Source of the DNA: Pelomyxa schiedti
Taxonomy: Eukaryota; Evosea; Pelobiontida; Pelomyxidae
Reading direction: 5' to 3'
DNA: 35,143 nt
Assembly: GCA_020536535.1 (NCBI GenBank)
Contig: JAHLWZ010000973.1
Span: forward strand, 1-35,143
Below are positions 1 through 11,274 of the stretch, one piece after another. Position 1 is the stretch's first letter. Each line of letters starts with the position of its first letter. The position numbers and the translations under genes are program-made. The notes below the pieces were generated by a model. The model had not been told where the DNA came from. It did no database searches and saw only the letters and a list, made by a program, of their open reading frames with translations.

Positions 1-27
1 AAACAGAGAAGATAAATGGAAACCTAC

Positions 28-336
28 CAGAGCACCAGCGCCCCTGCATCATTATCTTCAAGGACCTGTGTTGATGTGGGAACAAGAATAAAAAACAAAA
101 CCAAACTAAACAAAAACGAAATAAAACAAACTTAAATAGCAGGAGACAAAGTGAGAAATAAAAAAAATACTGACTGAGGTGTTTAAATTAAAGTAAATTA
201 CATTAATAAATAAATAAGCATACCAATGGCGGAGCCCTTTCAGGAGGGGAAACTTGAAAACGGTGGTACGCTGCTGGGATTGAGAGGCCGAAACTGTGAA
301 GTTGCATGCATCCTCAAGCACTTGAAACACCGGCAT
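28..336 (-). CDS. Possible partial gene running off the left edge
   Basis: A minus-strand reading frame starts at an ATG at 336 (MPVFQVLEDACNFT...) and runs to a good donor, GTATGC, at 223. An acceptor ending CACAG at 66 could join it to a second exon (65-28), which again ends in a strong donor (GTAGGT at 27). The join keeps the frame open. I do not recognise the product. The 204 bp up to the ATG of the plus-strand hydrolase at 541 would be a divergent promoter. The frame could also be chance, because only about 50 codons are visible. The AT-rich stretch 70-222 is treated as intron. Confidence 0.35.
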
Positions 337-540
337 AGTGGACCCAAACCTTAGATTTTTTGTTTTGTTTCCTTTTCCTCCCAACGCCAACCGCAAACAA
401 ACGACCCCTCCCAAGTGTAAAAACTCCTGCCCGCTCCAGTCTTTTGTACGGTTATTCAAAATTTGGGGCTTCATGCCTGACGAAATGAAGGCCTCACTCT
501 CATCACATTTGCACACCGGTGTAAACTCAAAATCGCCCTC

Positions 541-1775
541 ATGTCATCAACTCTATTGGGGCACACCCTTTACTTGTCGGACGGCCGCCGTGTCGATTAT
601 GCCACAGGGGGTGACCCAAGCAGCACCCGCGTAGTTTTCAGCATCCACGGGGTGTTTGGCGTGGGCCGCGTGGCCCCTCACGTCTCCTCGTTCTTCTCGT
701 CGCTGGGGTGGCGCGTGGTGGCGCCCACGCTGCCCGGCTGGGGCGCGTCCTCGCCGTGGCCCCGCGGGCTGGCTCTCGCCCACTACGCCCTGGACATGCA
801 GCAGATACTCAGCGACGCCCTCGGGGGGGGCCGCGACCCCGCCCGCGTCGTGGTGTTCGGGGGCAGCTGGGGGAGCGTGTGGGCCCTCGCCTGCGCCGCG
901 TGCGCCCCGCCTGGGTACGTCTCGGGCCTGTATGTGCTTGGGGGGTTCAGCCCGTTTAGGGAGCACTACGACTACACCGAGGGGATGACGTGGCTCAACT
1001 GGCTGTCGGTGGGGCGCCCGTCTAGGTGGTGGCCTCTATCTTGGCTTCAGCCGGCTGTTGGGTGGCTCCTTCAGAAAAAGGTATGGGGGCAAAAACAACC
1101 TATCTGGGTTCATTGGGCAGTAGTTAGTTGTTTTCATATCTCCTTTATCTTTCTCTCTGTATCTATCACACAACTCCTTTCTGGTGGTGGGGAGAGAATT
1201 CAATTCCAGTTTTTGCTACCAATCAACTCGAACCTCAATGAACCTTGAAGATAGCCGGAAATGTACCAGGGAGCCTAGAGCTGCTCCGCAGCATACTCAC
1301 CGGGCCATCCGCAATGACCACTGAAGAGCGGACTATACTCTCAGACTGGGCACTCAGCAAAGGCACCACTTTTGATGACTGGGAGCTAGGCATGGCGCGT
1401 GACATGGCACATAGCGTGGAGCACACCCTCGATGGATACCTTGATGTCCCGGACCTGCTCAACGGTGACTGGGGATTCTCTCTGAGCCAAATCCAGATTG
1501 CCGCGGATTCTGGGGATGGAACGGGAGCTGAAACGTCGACGACGGCACACCCCACAGTGCTGAGGATCGCAGGACCTGGGGAAATCCCGCCTAAGCTCCC
1601 TCGTGTTGTAATTGCTGGGGCAGTTAGGGACCACTTGGCACCAATTGCAATGCAGAGGTACCTGGCTGAGAACATACCTGGGGCACAATTCATTGAGCTA
1701 CAAGGAAACCACATCAGTGGCATCACAACCATGGACAGAATCTTCATGGCCATAATTAATTCTCTCGAACCCTGA
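541..1775 (+). CDS. Alpha/beta hydrolase fold protein
   Basis: Exons 541-1080 and 1251-1775, intron 1081-1250 (GTATGG...TTGAAG), phase 0; 354 residues. The catalytic triad of the alpha/beta hydrolase fold is visible. The oxyanion-side HG motif lies near residue 38 (SIHGVFG), the nucleophile elbow is GGSWGS with Ser109, the acid is probably Asp307 in AVRDHLAP, and the histidine is His334 in QGNHI. The acid and histidine positions depend on the splice, which supports it. The substrate cannot be read from sequence; proline iminopeptidase-like or lipase-like enzymes are the usual relatives. No signal peptide is evident, so it is probably cytosolic. The first exon is GC-rich (about 640-1000) and the second is not. 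Confidence 0.85.
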
Positions 1776-1881
1776 TTTACTTACAAGTCCATCACAAACG
1801 CAAAACCCACCCTGAGCCTCGTAAATACAAGATTTCTAAACCTCCACTGTGATCACGTCGAACCAAATTCATTTTCTTTTG

Positions 1882-4800
1882 ATGGTTGGTAGCCGAAGAG
1901 TCATAGCCCTTGTTCTTGTGGTTGCTTCGGCAAGTTGGTGTTTGGCGTTGGACACTCTGTCCTACGTCGACCCGCTGATTGGCACTTATGGGTTCATTGA
2001 GGGGTACGTTCAGAACCTCTGTTCCTTCTATTTCAAACATGAACTCTATTTGTAGGCTCATAGAGCTTCCTCCAGGACCACAGACACCATTTGGGTTAGT
2101 CAGGGTTGGTCCTGATACTTGTGAAACCCAGGACTGTGTTAATGTGGCCTCCAGGCATAATGGTCCTGATTTTCACTTTTTTTTTTGGTATGTGCCTTCT
2201 TAAAAAGAAAAACAGGAGGTTATTGGTGGGGAGATAGCAATATTAGAACAATTTCCCATTTACACACAGTTGGTGCTGGCATTATTGACTATGGTTCAAA
2301 GACTTTCTTTTGTTGTACCAAAACTTAGGTTTTCCAAAGGTACCATTGGAGTAATGCCCATGAATCATATTCCAACCTCTGATGTTTGCTGGCCAATGTT
2401 TTGTTTACTACTCAACTACTTTAGGACCTCCTTGCTTTTGGTTTCCATTCCAACTTTTCACATGCTACAGAAACAGTCGAAGCAGGTTACTATGCTGTCA
2501 CTCTTGAAACCCCCAATGTAAGGTGTGGTGATCTTTTTCCATGGAGTTTGTAACCTTAATTTTCATAGGGCTGAGTTAACTGCCTCTGATTATGTTGGTG
2601 TCCACAGGTTTTTATGTTTATCCATCAACTCCTTTAATTGGTTCAGGTACACCTTTCTATCTGATGCATCCACAGAGAAAGTTATACTGTTTGATACCGC
2701 GTGTGTTCCCCAACCAATTATTATTGATAAATTAAACTGAAGGAAAGGTACACTCTACGCACCCTAAGTGGTTGTGCAGACGCTAGTACCACAATTGACG
2801 TAAAAAATAATGAGGTAAAACTGCACAATTCAGTAATTAGGTTAATGCAATTATTAGATCTCTGGATGGGTTCTTGAGATGGGTGAACTATCTGAAAGAT
2901 TTGGTGGCTTCACTACTTATTTTGTTGCAACTTTCAGCAGTAAATTCACGAGCCATGGCGTCTGGGATGGATTCATGGTAAAGAATTGCGATTCTTCTTT
3001 CTCTTTAATGAAGCTAGATTAGGCCATTTGAAACTACATCTTCCGGCTGTGGACGGGAACAATTCAATAGCACGTAAGACTTGTCCAAATATTGAACAAA
3101 ACCTCACCTTCTGTAGGGGTGCATATGTAGCATTCTCGAGTTCCATTGTAGAGGTATATATTTCGGTGTTATTTTTGCTCCATTACACTTTTCTCCATTA
3201 GGTATATGTTGGCATTTCTTCCATTAGTGTAGAGCAAGCCCGTACAAACTTACAGCAAGTACAAAACATGAATTTCGACCAAGTTCGCTCTCAAACACAG
3301 GTATCCACCAAGGGTTTTCCCTTCTCCCATGATTCTTCTAGGAATTATGGCAAGATAAATTGAATGAGATTGAAATTGAAGGAAATGAAACCAACAAGGT
3401 CAAGGTTAGTAGTGCATCTTCTCCTTTTTTTGAATTTCTCACCGTAGTAGTTTTATACTGCTTTGTATCACACGCTTTTGGCTCCAACAACTTTCTCTGA
3501 GCTTGGTATACTTTCTTTGCAGTCCGAGATTCTTGCATTGACTTTGTAAGGTGGTTATTATATGGGATTTGACATGCAAGTTCACAGTCTACCATCCAGT
3601 CAAGATAGATATCTAAGCGATCTCTCAATATGGGATACATTCCGCACGTACTGTCTTTCCAAGAAAGCTTATTCACTAATCAACGAAGTCAGGGACCATG
3701 GCTCGCTATATTAGAGCCCGAAATTGCCAGGGATACAGTTCGATCCATAATATTGCAGTTTCAGCAAGGTACCCCGACTAAAATAAGGAAATATTTACAA
3801 TATTACAGGAGGAAGCCTTCCCAAGTGGCCATTAGCTTATGGATATACTGGATGCAGTATGTTTACTTTTAGGTTTCTATTTGTACTAACGACTATGTAG
3901 TGGTTGGCAATCATGCCATTATTCTAATTGTAGATGCCTGGAAAAAAGGTTTTTCAGATTTACCCAGTGAAATCAAGTGATAAAGGCCAGGAATTACCGA
4001 CTTTGATACCAATGCTGCTTATACGGGCATGAAATATGCTGCAACGGAGACAATGGAATATGACACACGAATAGGTTTGATTGTACTTACTATTTTCTAC
4101 GGCTCACTTCCAGTAGATGTGGAAGACTGGATATCTCTTGGATATATCCCATATGACGTTGCCACTAAAGGTGCTTCACTCACACTAGATTACTCGTATG
4201 TGTGATACCTGTGACTTTCCTAAACTTCATTTTAGTTATGATGACTGGGCTCTCTCCACTTTTGCACAGGACATAGGCATATCAATTATGTTGTGGTAAC
4301 TTCTGATTTCCACAGGGAAATATGAAGATGCAACGATGTTCAGTCTTCGTGGCAAAAACTACAAAAACGTATGGAATTCAGAGTTCCAGTAAGCAAAAAA
4401 AGGTATCAATGGTACTTAACCAGTTTCCAGATTCTTCTGCCCCAAAACAAAGGACGGTGTGTGGGAGTGCCCAAAAACGGAAGCTGGTTGGCTGGACCCA
4501 TTCGATTGGAGATACACAGAGGGTGACGCCTGGCACTACAGGTTACGAGAGGAGTAATAGCGGACTTATTACTTAACTCTATTCAGGTTTTTCGTGCCAT
4601 ATGACGTTGAAGGTTTGATAGAATTATTTGGATCGAATGATACATATGTTCAACAGCTTGAGATCTTCATGGAGAAGTCACAAAGAGACCCCCTCACGGC
4701 AATGCCAAATTCTTACTTCTGGGCTGGTAGGAAGTGTATCATTGATCTATTTTTGACAACAAGCTGTACAGGAAATGAGCATAACATGGCGAGTCCGTTC

Positions 4801-5341
4801 CTTTTCAACAACGCCGGGCGCCCTGATTTGACACAAAAGTGAGTTCTATGTCTCTATTCCAAACATTCTAATCATTCCACTTGCAAGGCACGTTCGCTGG
4901 GTACTAGATAATAGATTTGACACCTCCCCTGGCGGATTACCTGGGAATGAGGACTATGGTGAACTTCCCATTTCCGGCCTTCACCGTTTCAGCACATTAA
5001 CTCCCGATTTTCACAGGAACTGTTTCAGCGTGGTTTACATTTGCAGCCCTGGGATTCTTCCCCATGGCAGGAAGTTCCACTTATTTCCTTTCATCACCAC
5101 TTTTTGACAAGGCCACGATACACGCCCCGTCTGGAGATATCACGATACTAGCATACAACAACTCTGCTACTAATGTACAATACAGCCCATATCCCCGCAA
5201 TTCCTTGACCTTCGCCAGATATATGTTGAGGCCTTTTACATCAATGGTGTGAAGTGGGCCAGCCCATTCTTTGACCACTCTGACATCACTGGCACAACAA
5301 CCCTTGAGTTTTACATGTCCCCAACGCCACAATCCCTATGA
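1882..5341 (+). CDS. GH92 family alpha-mannosidase, secreted, 28 exons
   Basis: I assembled 28 exons: 1882-2003, 2056-2162, 2216-2293, 2340-2383, 2425-2522, 2569-2607, 2647-2700, 2748-2814, 2858-2977, 3018-3073, 3117-3153, 3202-3300, 3342-3404, 3451-3505, 3606-3648, 3689-3768, 3809-3856, 3901-3948, 3991-4074, 4117-4195, 4236-4276, 4316-4388, 4431-4541, 4587-4726, 4772-4838, 4888-4958, 5017-5174, 5219-5341. The total is 2205 nt, 734 residues, close to the family size. A hydrophobic N-terminal signal (cleavage probably after WCLA) is followed by family landmarks in order: VDPLIGT, TPFGLVRVGPDT, RAELTAS, LSIWDTFRT, GGSLPKWPLA, WAGNE (Glu598, the expected general acid region), AGRPDLTQKHVRW, GLPGNEDYG and SAWFTFAALGFFP. 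GH92 enzymes are calcium-dependent exo-mannosidases; a lysosomal or secreted role trimming food glycoproteins is inferred. One intron (4277-4315) fits only as GC-AG. Such intron density (27 in 3.4 kb, mostly 39-58 nt) is extreme even here. Confidence 0.93.
4277..4315 (+). other. GC-AG intron in the GH92 gene
   Basis: The exon reads ...DIG up to TAG and then GCATAT instead of GT. Removing 39 nt to the acceptor CCACAG restores the family reading frame (DIG then KYEDATMF). The two GT sites just downstream give the wrong phase and an immediate stop. The length matches the neighbouring introns. Confidence 0.7.
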
Positions 5342-5439
5342 GACAGTAATTTCTCTTCCTCAGAGATAAACAACAAAAACTTTCCAGCACATCAAATTGG
5401 GTAGGCTTAGAAGAAAAGCGAAAAACATAAAAGAAAAAA

Positions 5440-7628
5440 ATGGCGGCGGTTACACCAACAGCACCAAGGCCACAGTGGAAATGTAGCGCAGGGCATTTGT
5501 TGCAATCAAGACAGCTGGCACAACTAGCACGTGAGGAAATTGCTTACAGAACGGGGTGAGTGTGTCAACTTGTTGTTGTAATTGAGCAGAATGGGAAAAA
5601 AAACGGAGGGTCAGTGTGCGTGTGGGGGTATCGGGTTGAGATCAGCCATTTGTGTGGTGCTGGGTGGTGTGGAAGATCTGGGTTGGTCTGACTCGAGCAA
5701 AATAGGTACCGGTGCGATGGCTGCGGTACACCCTCGACGGTTGACCCCATCTTGCATTGTTCTTTGTGCAACTACGACATGTGCCCTACTTGTGTCACCG
5801 CCAACGTATTTTTCTTCTTTTCAATTATGGATTTGTGGCCAATTTACATAGATGATGTGTGACAATGGTCATGGGCTAAAGGAAACAACTTTAGAAAAAA
5901 TGGCAAAGGTAACAGTGGGCTATAAACGTGGGTTCATATGCAATCACTGCAGGTAGTGTAATGCAAGCCTATAAGGGGTGTTTATGATTTTTCTCCCAGG
6001 AGTTCTTTTGTTGACAGTTCACTACCATGGGGTGTTAAGCACAAAGTATGGCACTGCGACGTTTGTCAGTATGACTTGGTTTAGTACCCCAAATTTGTTT
6101 TCTTCCTCTTAAAAATAACCTTAAAGGATGAAGGTTGCGCGGGGGGCCTGGTATTCACCCCAAAAAAATATTTAATAACTCAACTGAATCACAGAAAAAA
6201 TGGAAGACCTTTCCCACCCTGCAGTGTGACAATGGACATATACTCTTTTCTCGTACTCATGCACAACTAAAAGCAGAAACTTCTGATTACACCCGAGGTA
6301 CTATTGCATGGAGAAAAGCAGAAACTTCATATGGGAATAGGCGCAATCTGTAATCGTTGCAGAAATGATGCTGTTTACCCTGTCTTGCATTGCGCTACAT
6401 GCTCTTATGACTTATGCAGTCTGTGTACTTCCGAGACCCTGGAGCAGAGGTAGGCTTCTCCCACGAGTGCAACATAACTTGGTTCAAACTCTACTTAGTC
6501 AAGTTCCGGCAAAAGAAGTTTCACCGGTTATAACTCCAGAAGCCGCACTACTTGCTATCAAGGAAACTCCTTGCCCAGTGCGACTTCCTTTGTCGAATAA
6601 ATTGGGTGGCAATTAGTCTTACTTCTTTTACCTAAGATTTGCGAAGAGCCAGCACGGATAAAAATCGCCAACTGCAGTCATCAATTTTGTTTGGAATGTT
6701 CTATCCAGACACTGCAGGTTGATTTTTGAAGATTCTTAACTTAACTGAAATCAGATGGTAATGGGTAATGGACAATTTCCTGGCAGATGTCCCACCTGCA
6801 AAGTTCAAGCCGCAACAGCGACTGGTGCAGAGCTCCTGCAACAGTACATTGAACCGACTCTACTATTATCTCTCTTGAATGTTTCTTTCTTTAGGGGTTA
6901 CATATTTTTCCCCTGTAATTATCTTCTGACTGTGGTTAGATTCTACTCTTTGGAAAGGAACTACAGCTGCAGAGTATATTCGCCGGTTCAATGCCCAACA
7001 ACTGCAGTATATCATAACTACATCAGAAACTAACAAGTATTTAATTCCTGAGAAATACTGGCACAAATAACGAAAACAAAAGTCATCTGCGTGCGGCTTG
7101 TCCACAGTGCTCCACCATCGTAGTGGGCGGAAATAGTTTGACCGAGCCTTGTGTTAGGTGCTTCAATCCAGCATGTGCCATACTTTTCTGTAGAAATTGT
7201 AAGATCCCGTGGCACAGAGACCTTAGTTGTGAACAACATACAGCCCAAGCAGCACGTTAGTTAGAAATATACTCTTTTATGTGTAACCTTGAGAATCTAG
7301 GTGTAGAGGAAACAGAAAAGCTTCTTAAAGCCACATCGAAGCCATGCCCCAAATGTGGTTCACTCATCTCACATTACAAAAGTCATGGGTGTCACCATAT
7401 ACGACCCGGAACCGGCTGCCCCAGCTGTCACACGCACTTTTGTTACCTGTATTTATCCCCCCAGTTGTATCCTTCACTCACTTCTTACAAAGGTGCCTTG
7501 GGCCTTATCCCTGCCGGTCCGGGTGTTCTCTATTTTGCACAGCAACCTGTGGTTGTCCTCCATGCCCCGATTGCACCAAGGGACACCCTTGCAGTAACTG
7601 CACCGGGTGTGATGTATGCCGTGTATAA
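5440..7628 (+). CDS. RBR (RING1-IBR-RING2) E3 ubiquitin ligase with N-terminal zinc-finger repeats
   Basis: Exons: 5440-5555, 5706-5805, 5852-5952, 6000-6078, 6225-6297, 6341-6449, 6499-6577, 6637-6717, 6755-6824, 6940-7036, 7083-7255, 7301-7448, 7493-7628; about 453 residues. The N-terminus carries three repeats of a DC1/ZZ-like zinc finger (GH.L ... Y..G..C..C ... HC..C.YD), for example YRCDGCG with HCSLCNYDMC, and ICNRCR with HCATCSYDLC. RING1 follows (CPICEEPARIK, HQFCLEC, RCPTCK), then the IBR (ACPQCSTIV, CVRCF, LFCRNCKIPWH) and RING2 (CPKCGSLISHYKSHGCHHI, GCPSCHTHFCYLC). The Cys in HGCHH is the expected thioester cysteine. A cysteine-rich tail ends the protein. RBR ligases receive ubiquitin on RING2 before passing it to substrate. 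Least certain are the exon before 6225 (an extra exon near 6127-6150 and a start at 6195 also fit) and the 6825-6939 intron. In the second N-terminal repeat the last CxxC pair is not found. Confidence 0.88.
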
Positions 7629-7791
7629 CCAACACATTCCTCCCTGCCTGGTTCTTTGCAAAAACCAAGTCAGTAAAAACAAGGCATAGCCGCGGAAGTT
7701 GTCTTTGCTTCTTTTTTTTATTTTACGAAAGGGAAAGAGTGTAGGGAAGAACACTCCGCCCGAAACACACAAAATGAAACACAAGTATCTC

Positions 7792-8629
7792 TTACTCGCT
7801 CCACTCCCTGGAGATCCTGAGAATGTAGGCGAACTTCAAGTGGGTCTTGTTGTCGTCGTCCACGAACTTCATCTTGGACTTGTAATCTCCCCTGAGGAGC
7901 ATGCCCGAGGGAGCTTCGTTCCAGTCGAGGCGGGGGAGCTCGAGTGTCTGGTACTCGTTCTTTGGCGGGTACGTGCCCAGCATCTCCTCGTCAGACGCGA
8001 CGGTCTTGCCGAGTTTGCTTACGTTGTTGAGAATCTTGAGTCCCAGTACGACGTTGTGCTGTACGCGGAATGTAACTGTGAAGGGAAAGAACCGCCCGCC
8101 GTAAGTACAAGTACGTTTGGGTTGGGGTGGGGAGATGGTGAGGTGGAAGTGTGGTTGTTAATATAATACTCATCACTACAGAGGGTAAGGGTGCTGGAGA
8201 GAAGAAAAATTACCGCGGATCTTGAATTCGGAGCCTTCCTTGACAACCATTGGTGTGGAGGCGGCACGTCGGACGTCATCTTCGTTGTTAAATCTAAGCA
8301 CCACTGGGGGGTGATCCTATTTGTTTTCGTTAAACGTGAACATTCCCCAGTAAGGTACGGGTGTGGTACATGGTAGTGCGAAATAAAAATAAAAAAACCA
8401 CTGAACAAACGACACAAGAGCGATGTGGGGGACAAAACAAACGAGAGAACGCAATTACCCTGAAGATGATGGCAAACTCGCTGATGACGACGCGTCGAGG
8501 GTCGTCAGCAGGGCCGACGTAATTGGGGTCAATACCGAGGGACTCTAGGTATTTCTTCATAGCGGGGTCGGCTTTTTCCTTCTCATAGTGCGCAGCTAAA
8601 TCGACTTCAGCCGGTGGTACTGCTGCCAT
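7792..8629 (-). CDS. Rho GDP-dissociation inhibitor (RhoGDI)
   Basis: Exons on the minus strand: 8629-8459, 8316-8214, 8075-7792; 558 nt, 185 residues, close to the usual 200. The short N-terminal arm that clamps the GTPase switch regions reads AAHYEKEKADPAMKKYLESL. The immunoglobulin-like lipid-binding domain carries VTFRVQHNVVLGLK, MLGTYPPKNEYQ, EAPSGMLLRGDY and KFVDDDNKTHLKF, and ends in ISREWSE. These match RhoGDI landmarks (shape FRVNREIVSGLKY, MVGSYGP, PKGMLARG, FTDDD). It should extract prenylated Rho/Rac GTPases from membranes and keep them soluble in the cytosol, so it bears on actin control. It is convergent with the RBR ligase, whose stop is 163 bp away. Confidence 0.92.
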
Positions 8630-8775
8630 TGGTGTTGGTTTTGTTGGTTTGTTTTTTTTATTTTAAAGTTGACTTTTAGGTTTTTTTTTCGTTGCTTCCC
8701 GATTTTTTTCGCAAGAAACTGCCTTCAAAAAAACGGTAAATTGGGAGGAGACACACAGCACAGTTGCCCCTCTCG

Positions 8776-9368
8776 ATGGTTTTTGAGATTACATCTCTAA
8801 ACACACCACCCGGATTGGAGAGGCTGTTGTTCAGAAGGAGTGAGGTGTCTTTTAACAGGCGAGCCGGGGTTTGATGTAGATTGATCTGGCAGCTGGGAAC
8901 TGAATCAGAAAAAACAACAAAAGAAAGTCCAGCCAGATGATGCACGTACCTCTGGGTGCTGGACAGTCTATGGCGATAGATCCGGCAGTATGGACGTAGG
9001 TAGCACAGCGGTTTCTTGTGTGGAGGCTATAGCGGGAGATCTAACGATGAATGCGTGACAGGGCTATTGGCAAGAAGTACGACGGGTACTTGATCCAGTA
9101 CAAGCGATGCCTGTTGAACAAGTACTGTTCTCCCTTTGACGTGCCCCCTTGTGGTAGCCCTTCATTTTTATTGAGCTTCAACAGCCTCGTGCCTTTCGTT
9201 TACTTTAACAACACAGAACCTCCCGCACCACAAGTACTCGAAAAGAGAGAAATTGGTGGCGTGACCTGGACCGCAAGCACTGTCCCCATGCAACAACTCT
9301 ACATGCCCATCAAAGGATGCACGTCCCCAAACAGCACTGCGCCTCAGCGCTCACATTCATCATCCTAA
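8776..9368 (+). CDS. Unidentified small protein, tentative exon model
   Basis: A phase-consistent chain can be built: ATG 8776 (MVFEITSLNTPPG...), exons 8776-8868, 8928-8995, 9062-9153, 9217-9368. The joins produce AIDPAVWT followed by AIGKKYDGYLIQYKRC. The fourth intron (9154-9216) is a multiple of three without stops and may be retained; a further intron from 9322 to 9369 would change the last residues. I recognise no domain. The minus strand is also open over parts of this region (a frame ends at 8676), so direction is not proven. Divergent from RhoGDI by 146 bp and 183 bp upstream of PAAF1. Confidence 0.4.
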
Positions 9369-9551
9369 AGCCCAATCTTCTGCCTGTGCTCCATGCCCAG
9401 GCCTTTGTAACTGAACCAATTCGCTGTCCCTTGTATAAGTAATTCTTATCCATAGGACCCGTTTTTGTCTGGTCGTTGTGCATTTTTGATTACGATCCTT
9501 TTGATTTCGCGACAGCGAAACAGTCGTGGTAGCTGTCGAGTATCTCGTAAA

Positions 9552-11274
9552 ATGTTTATGCGAGTGCAACATGACTGGGAACTGTCGACAGACATTGGCG
9601 ATTCCATCTGGGTGTCGTTCTACGACCATCACGTCGGCAGTGGCCCAACATCGAGCGTCACGCCGCCAGTAACGACTACAACAACAACATCAACAGCAAG
9701 GACCGCCAGTTCAGAGTGCAACATCAGCGATGGTGCCAGCACGACTACCACGGGTCACGGCGGCACCACAAACGTCGAGGAAGAGGACCGCGACCTGACG
9801 CCACTTGTGCAGAGGCACGGGCACGTGGCGTGGGCTGAGGCCGAGGAGGGCACGGGCACGGGCACGGGCACGGGCACGGGCACGGGCACGAGGAGGAGGC
9901 TTGTGGGTGACGGAGTGGTTGTCGATGTGGTGTCCCATAATCCGGCAAAGTGCTGCATGGCTCTGAGGCCTCACCGGGAGCCCGGCCACGATTCCACGGA
10001 TCCTGTACAGAAGTTTGTTCATGCAAGGAGGAACACACAGATACCGTTCCGTCCATTGTGTTGTGCGGTGAGAGTTATATCCTTCTCTACTCTTATACTA
10101 GATACATTCTCTTCTCCACCTTTTTTTTTTTTTTTTTTTTTTTGGGAGAAAGTCATCTAAACAACACCAAAGGTATCTTGTACTGGAGAGCTGGTTGTTG
10201 TGGCTGGAGAGGATGGGAACGCTATCGTGCTGGATGCTTCACCTTCTTCTTTGGGTTCTGCCAGTGCAAGTGCTAGCTCGGGCGACACTACTGGCGTCAA
10301 GGCTACTCTAACGGGCCATTTCGCTGATATCAATTCAGTGAAATTCTTTCCCTCTGGCAAGGTAATCCTTACTGGGTCCAGTGATTTTCAAATGAAGGTT
10401 TGGCTTCTCATTTGCCGGCACTTTTCCCAACATACCCCAGATATGGGATGCCTTCGCTGGTCGATGCGCAACCACACTAAAAGGACACACCAGTGGAGTG
10501 CTGGGAACTGGAATAGTTGACCGCGGTCGTAACATTACTTCATGCTCTCGAGACGGGACAGTACGCCTATGGTACAACCATCAACTACTGTACACACACA
10601 ATCTAATACAACCCAACAGGGAAGTGCCAAGCCAAACAGTGATTTCGGTGCTTTACAAAGGAACTCACCCAGTGTGGGCAATAGATATGGGGACAACCTC
10701 AGCCGCCGCACCTCCCTACTGGAGGACACCCGATTTTGAAGTACCAGAGCCGGACCCCCGTGAGGTCAGCACTGACACATGCCTTGTGCTGGCAGCCTGT
10801 GGGGACGGTTCCATCCGGCTGCTAGACACGCGGTGCCGGAGGGTGGCAACATCCTGGGACAGAGCAAGTGCCGGAGTGGGAGATGGAGTGTACCCAACAG
10901 GTTGCTGCTTCCGCTCCATTGGCTCGCAACAACACGTATTTGGTGGATACAGCTGTGGTGGTGTAGTTATGTGGGACTTGAGGCAGGGAACCCCGACACC
11001 AAACCCAACACAAACAGGCATGAAGCGAGCACTGGTGTCAGACGGGGCAGCAGTCACCGAAGCTTACAGTGATCCCACACATGAAAACTTAGTGTGGGTA
11101 AGCTCAAGTGATGGACTGCTGTGTGCTTGGGATGTGGCCTCAATGTCTCCAGCGATGTGGCTAACTGGCCCTAATTGTGACTCTGTTGGGGGTTTTGCCA
11201 TTGGCCCTGATGAGGCAGTATTTTCTGTGTGTAGGGATAAGTCACTGAGATATTATAAATGCACCCTTTGTTGA
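9552..11274 (+). CDS. PAAF1: PAAF1/Rpn14-type WD40 proteasome assembly chaperone
   Basis: Exons 9552-10067, 10191-10397, 10441-11274; 518 residues against about 390 in human. The N-terminus (RVQHDWELSTD..IWVSFYDHH) matches the start of PAAF1. Diagnostic blades follow: GHFADINSVKFFPSGKVILTG, LKGHTSGVL, GIVDRGRNITSCSRDGTVRLW, and the C-terminal LTGPNCDSVGG with VCRDKSLRYYK. PAAF1/Rpn14 binds the Rpt ATPases of the 19S particle and regulates base assembly. The extra length is an N-terminal low-complexity insert of about 100 residues, including Thr/Ser stretches and a Gly-Thr run from a GGGCAC repeat. The first intron (10068-10190) contains a long T tract; the second is only 43 nt. A choice between the two Met codons (9552, 9558) cannot be made. 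Confidence 0.92.
9848..9889 (+). repeat. GGGCAC hexanucleotide repeat inside PAAF1
   Basis: Seven perfect copies of GGGCAC, in frame, coding for alternating Gly-Thr. It lies in the species-specific insert before the first WD40 blade and is likely to be length-variable. Confidence 0.95.

Noticed and set aside
2270-2740. Short plus-strand frames inside the GH92 gene.
   Set aside because: They read across introns; the spliced exons give the continuous GH92 motifs instead.
8942-9056. A frame containing DRSGSM, which resembles a von Willebrand A metal site.
   Set aside because: It ends at a stop after about 40 codons, no splice extends it into a vWA domain, and another frame gives a phase-consistent chain.
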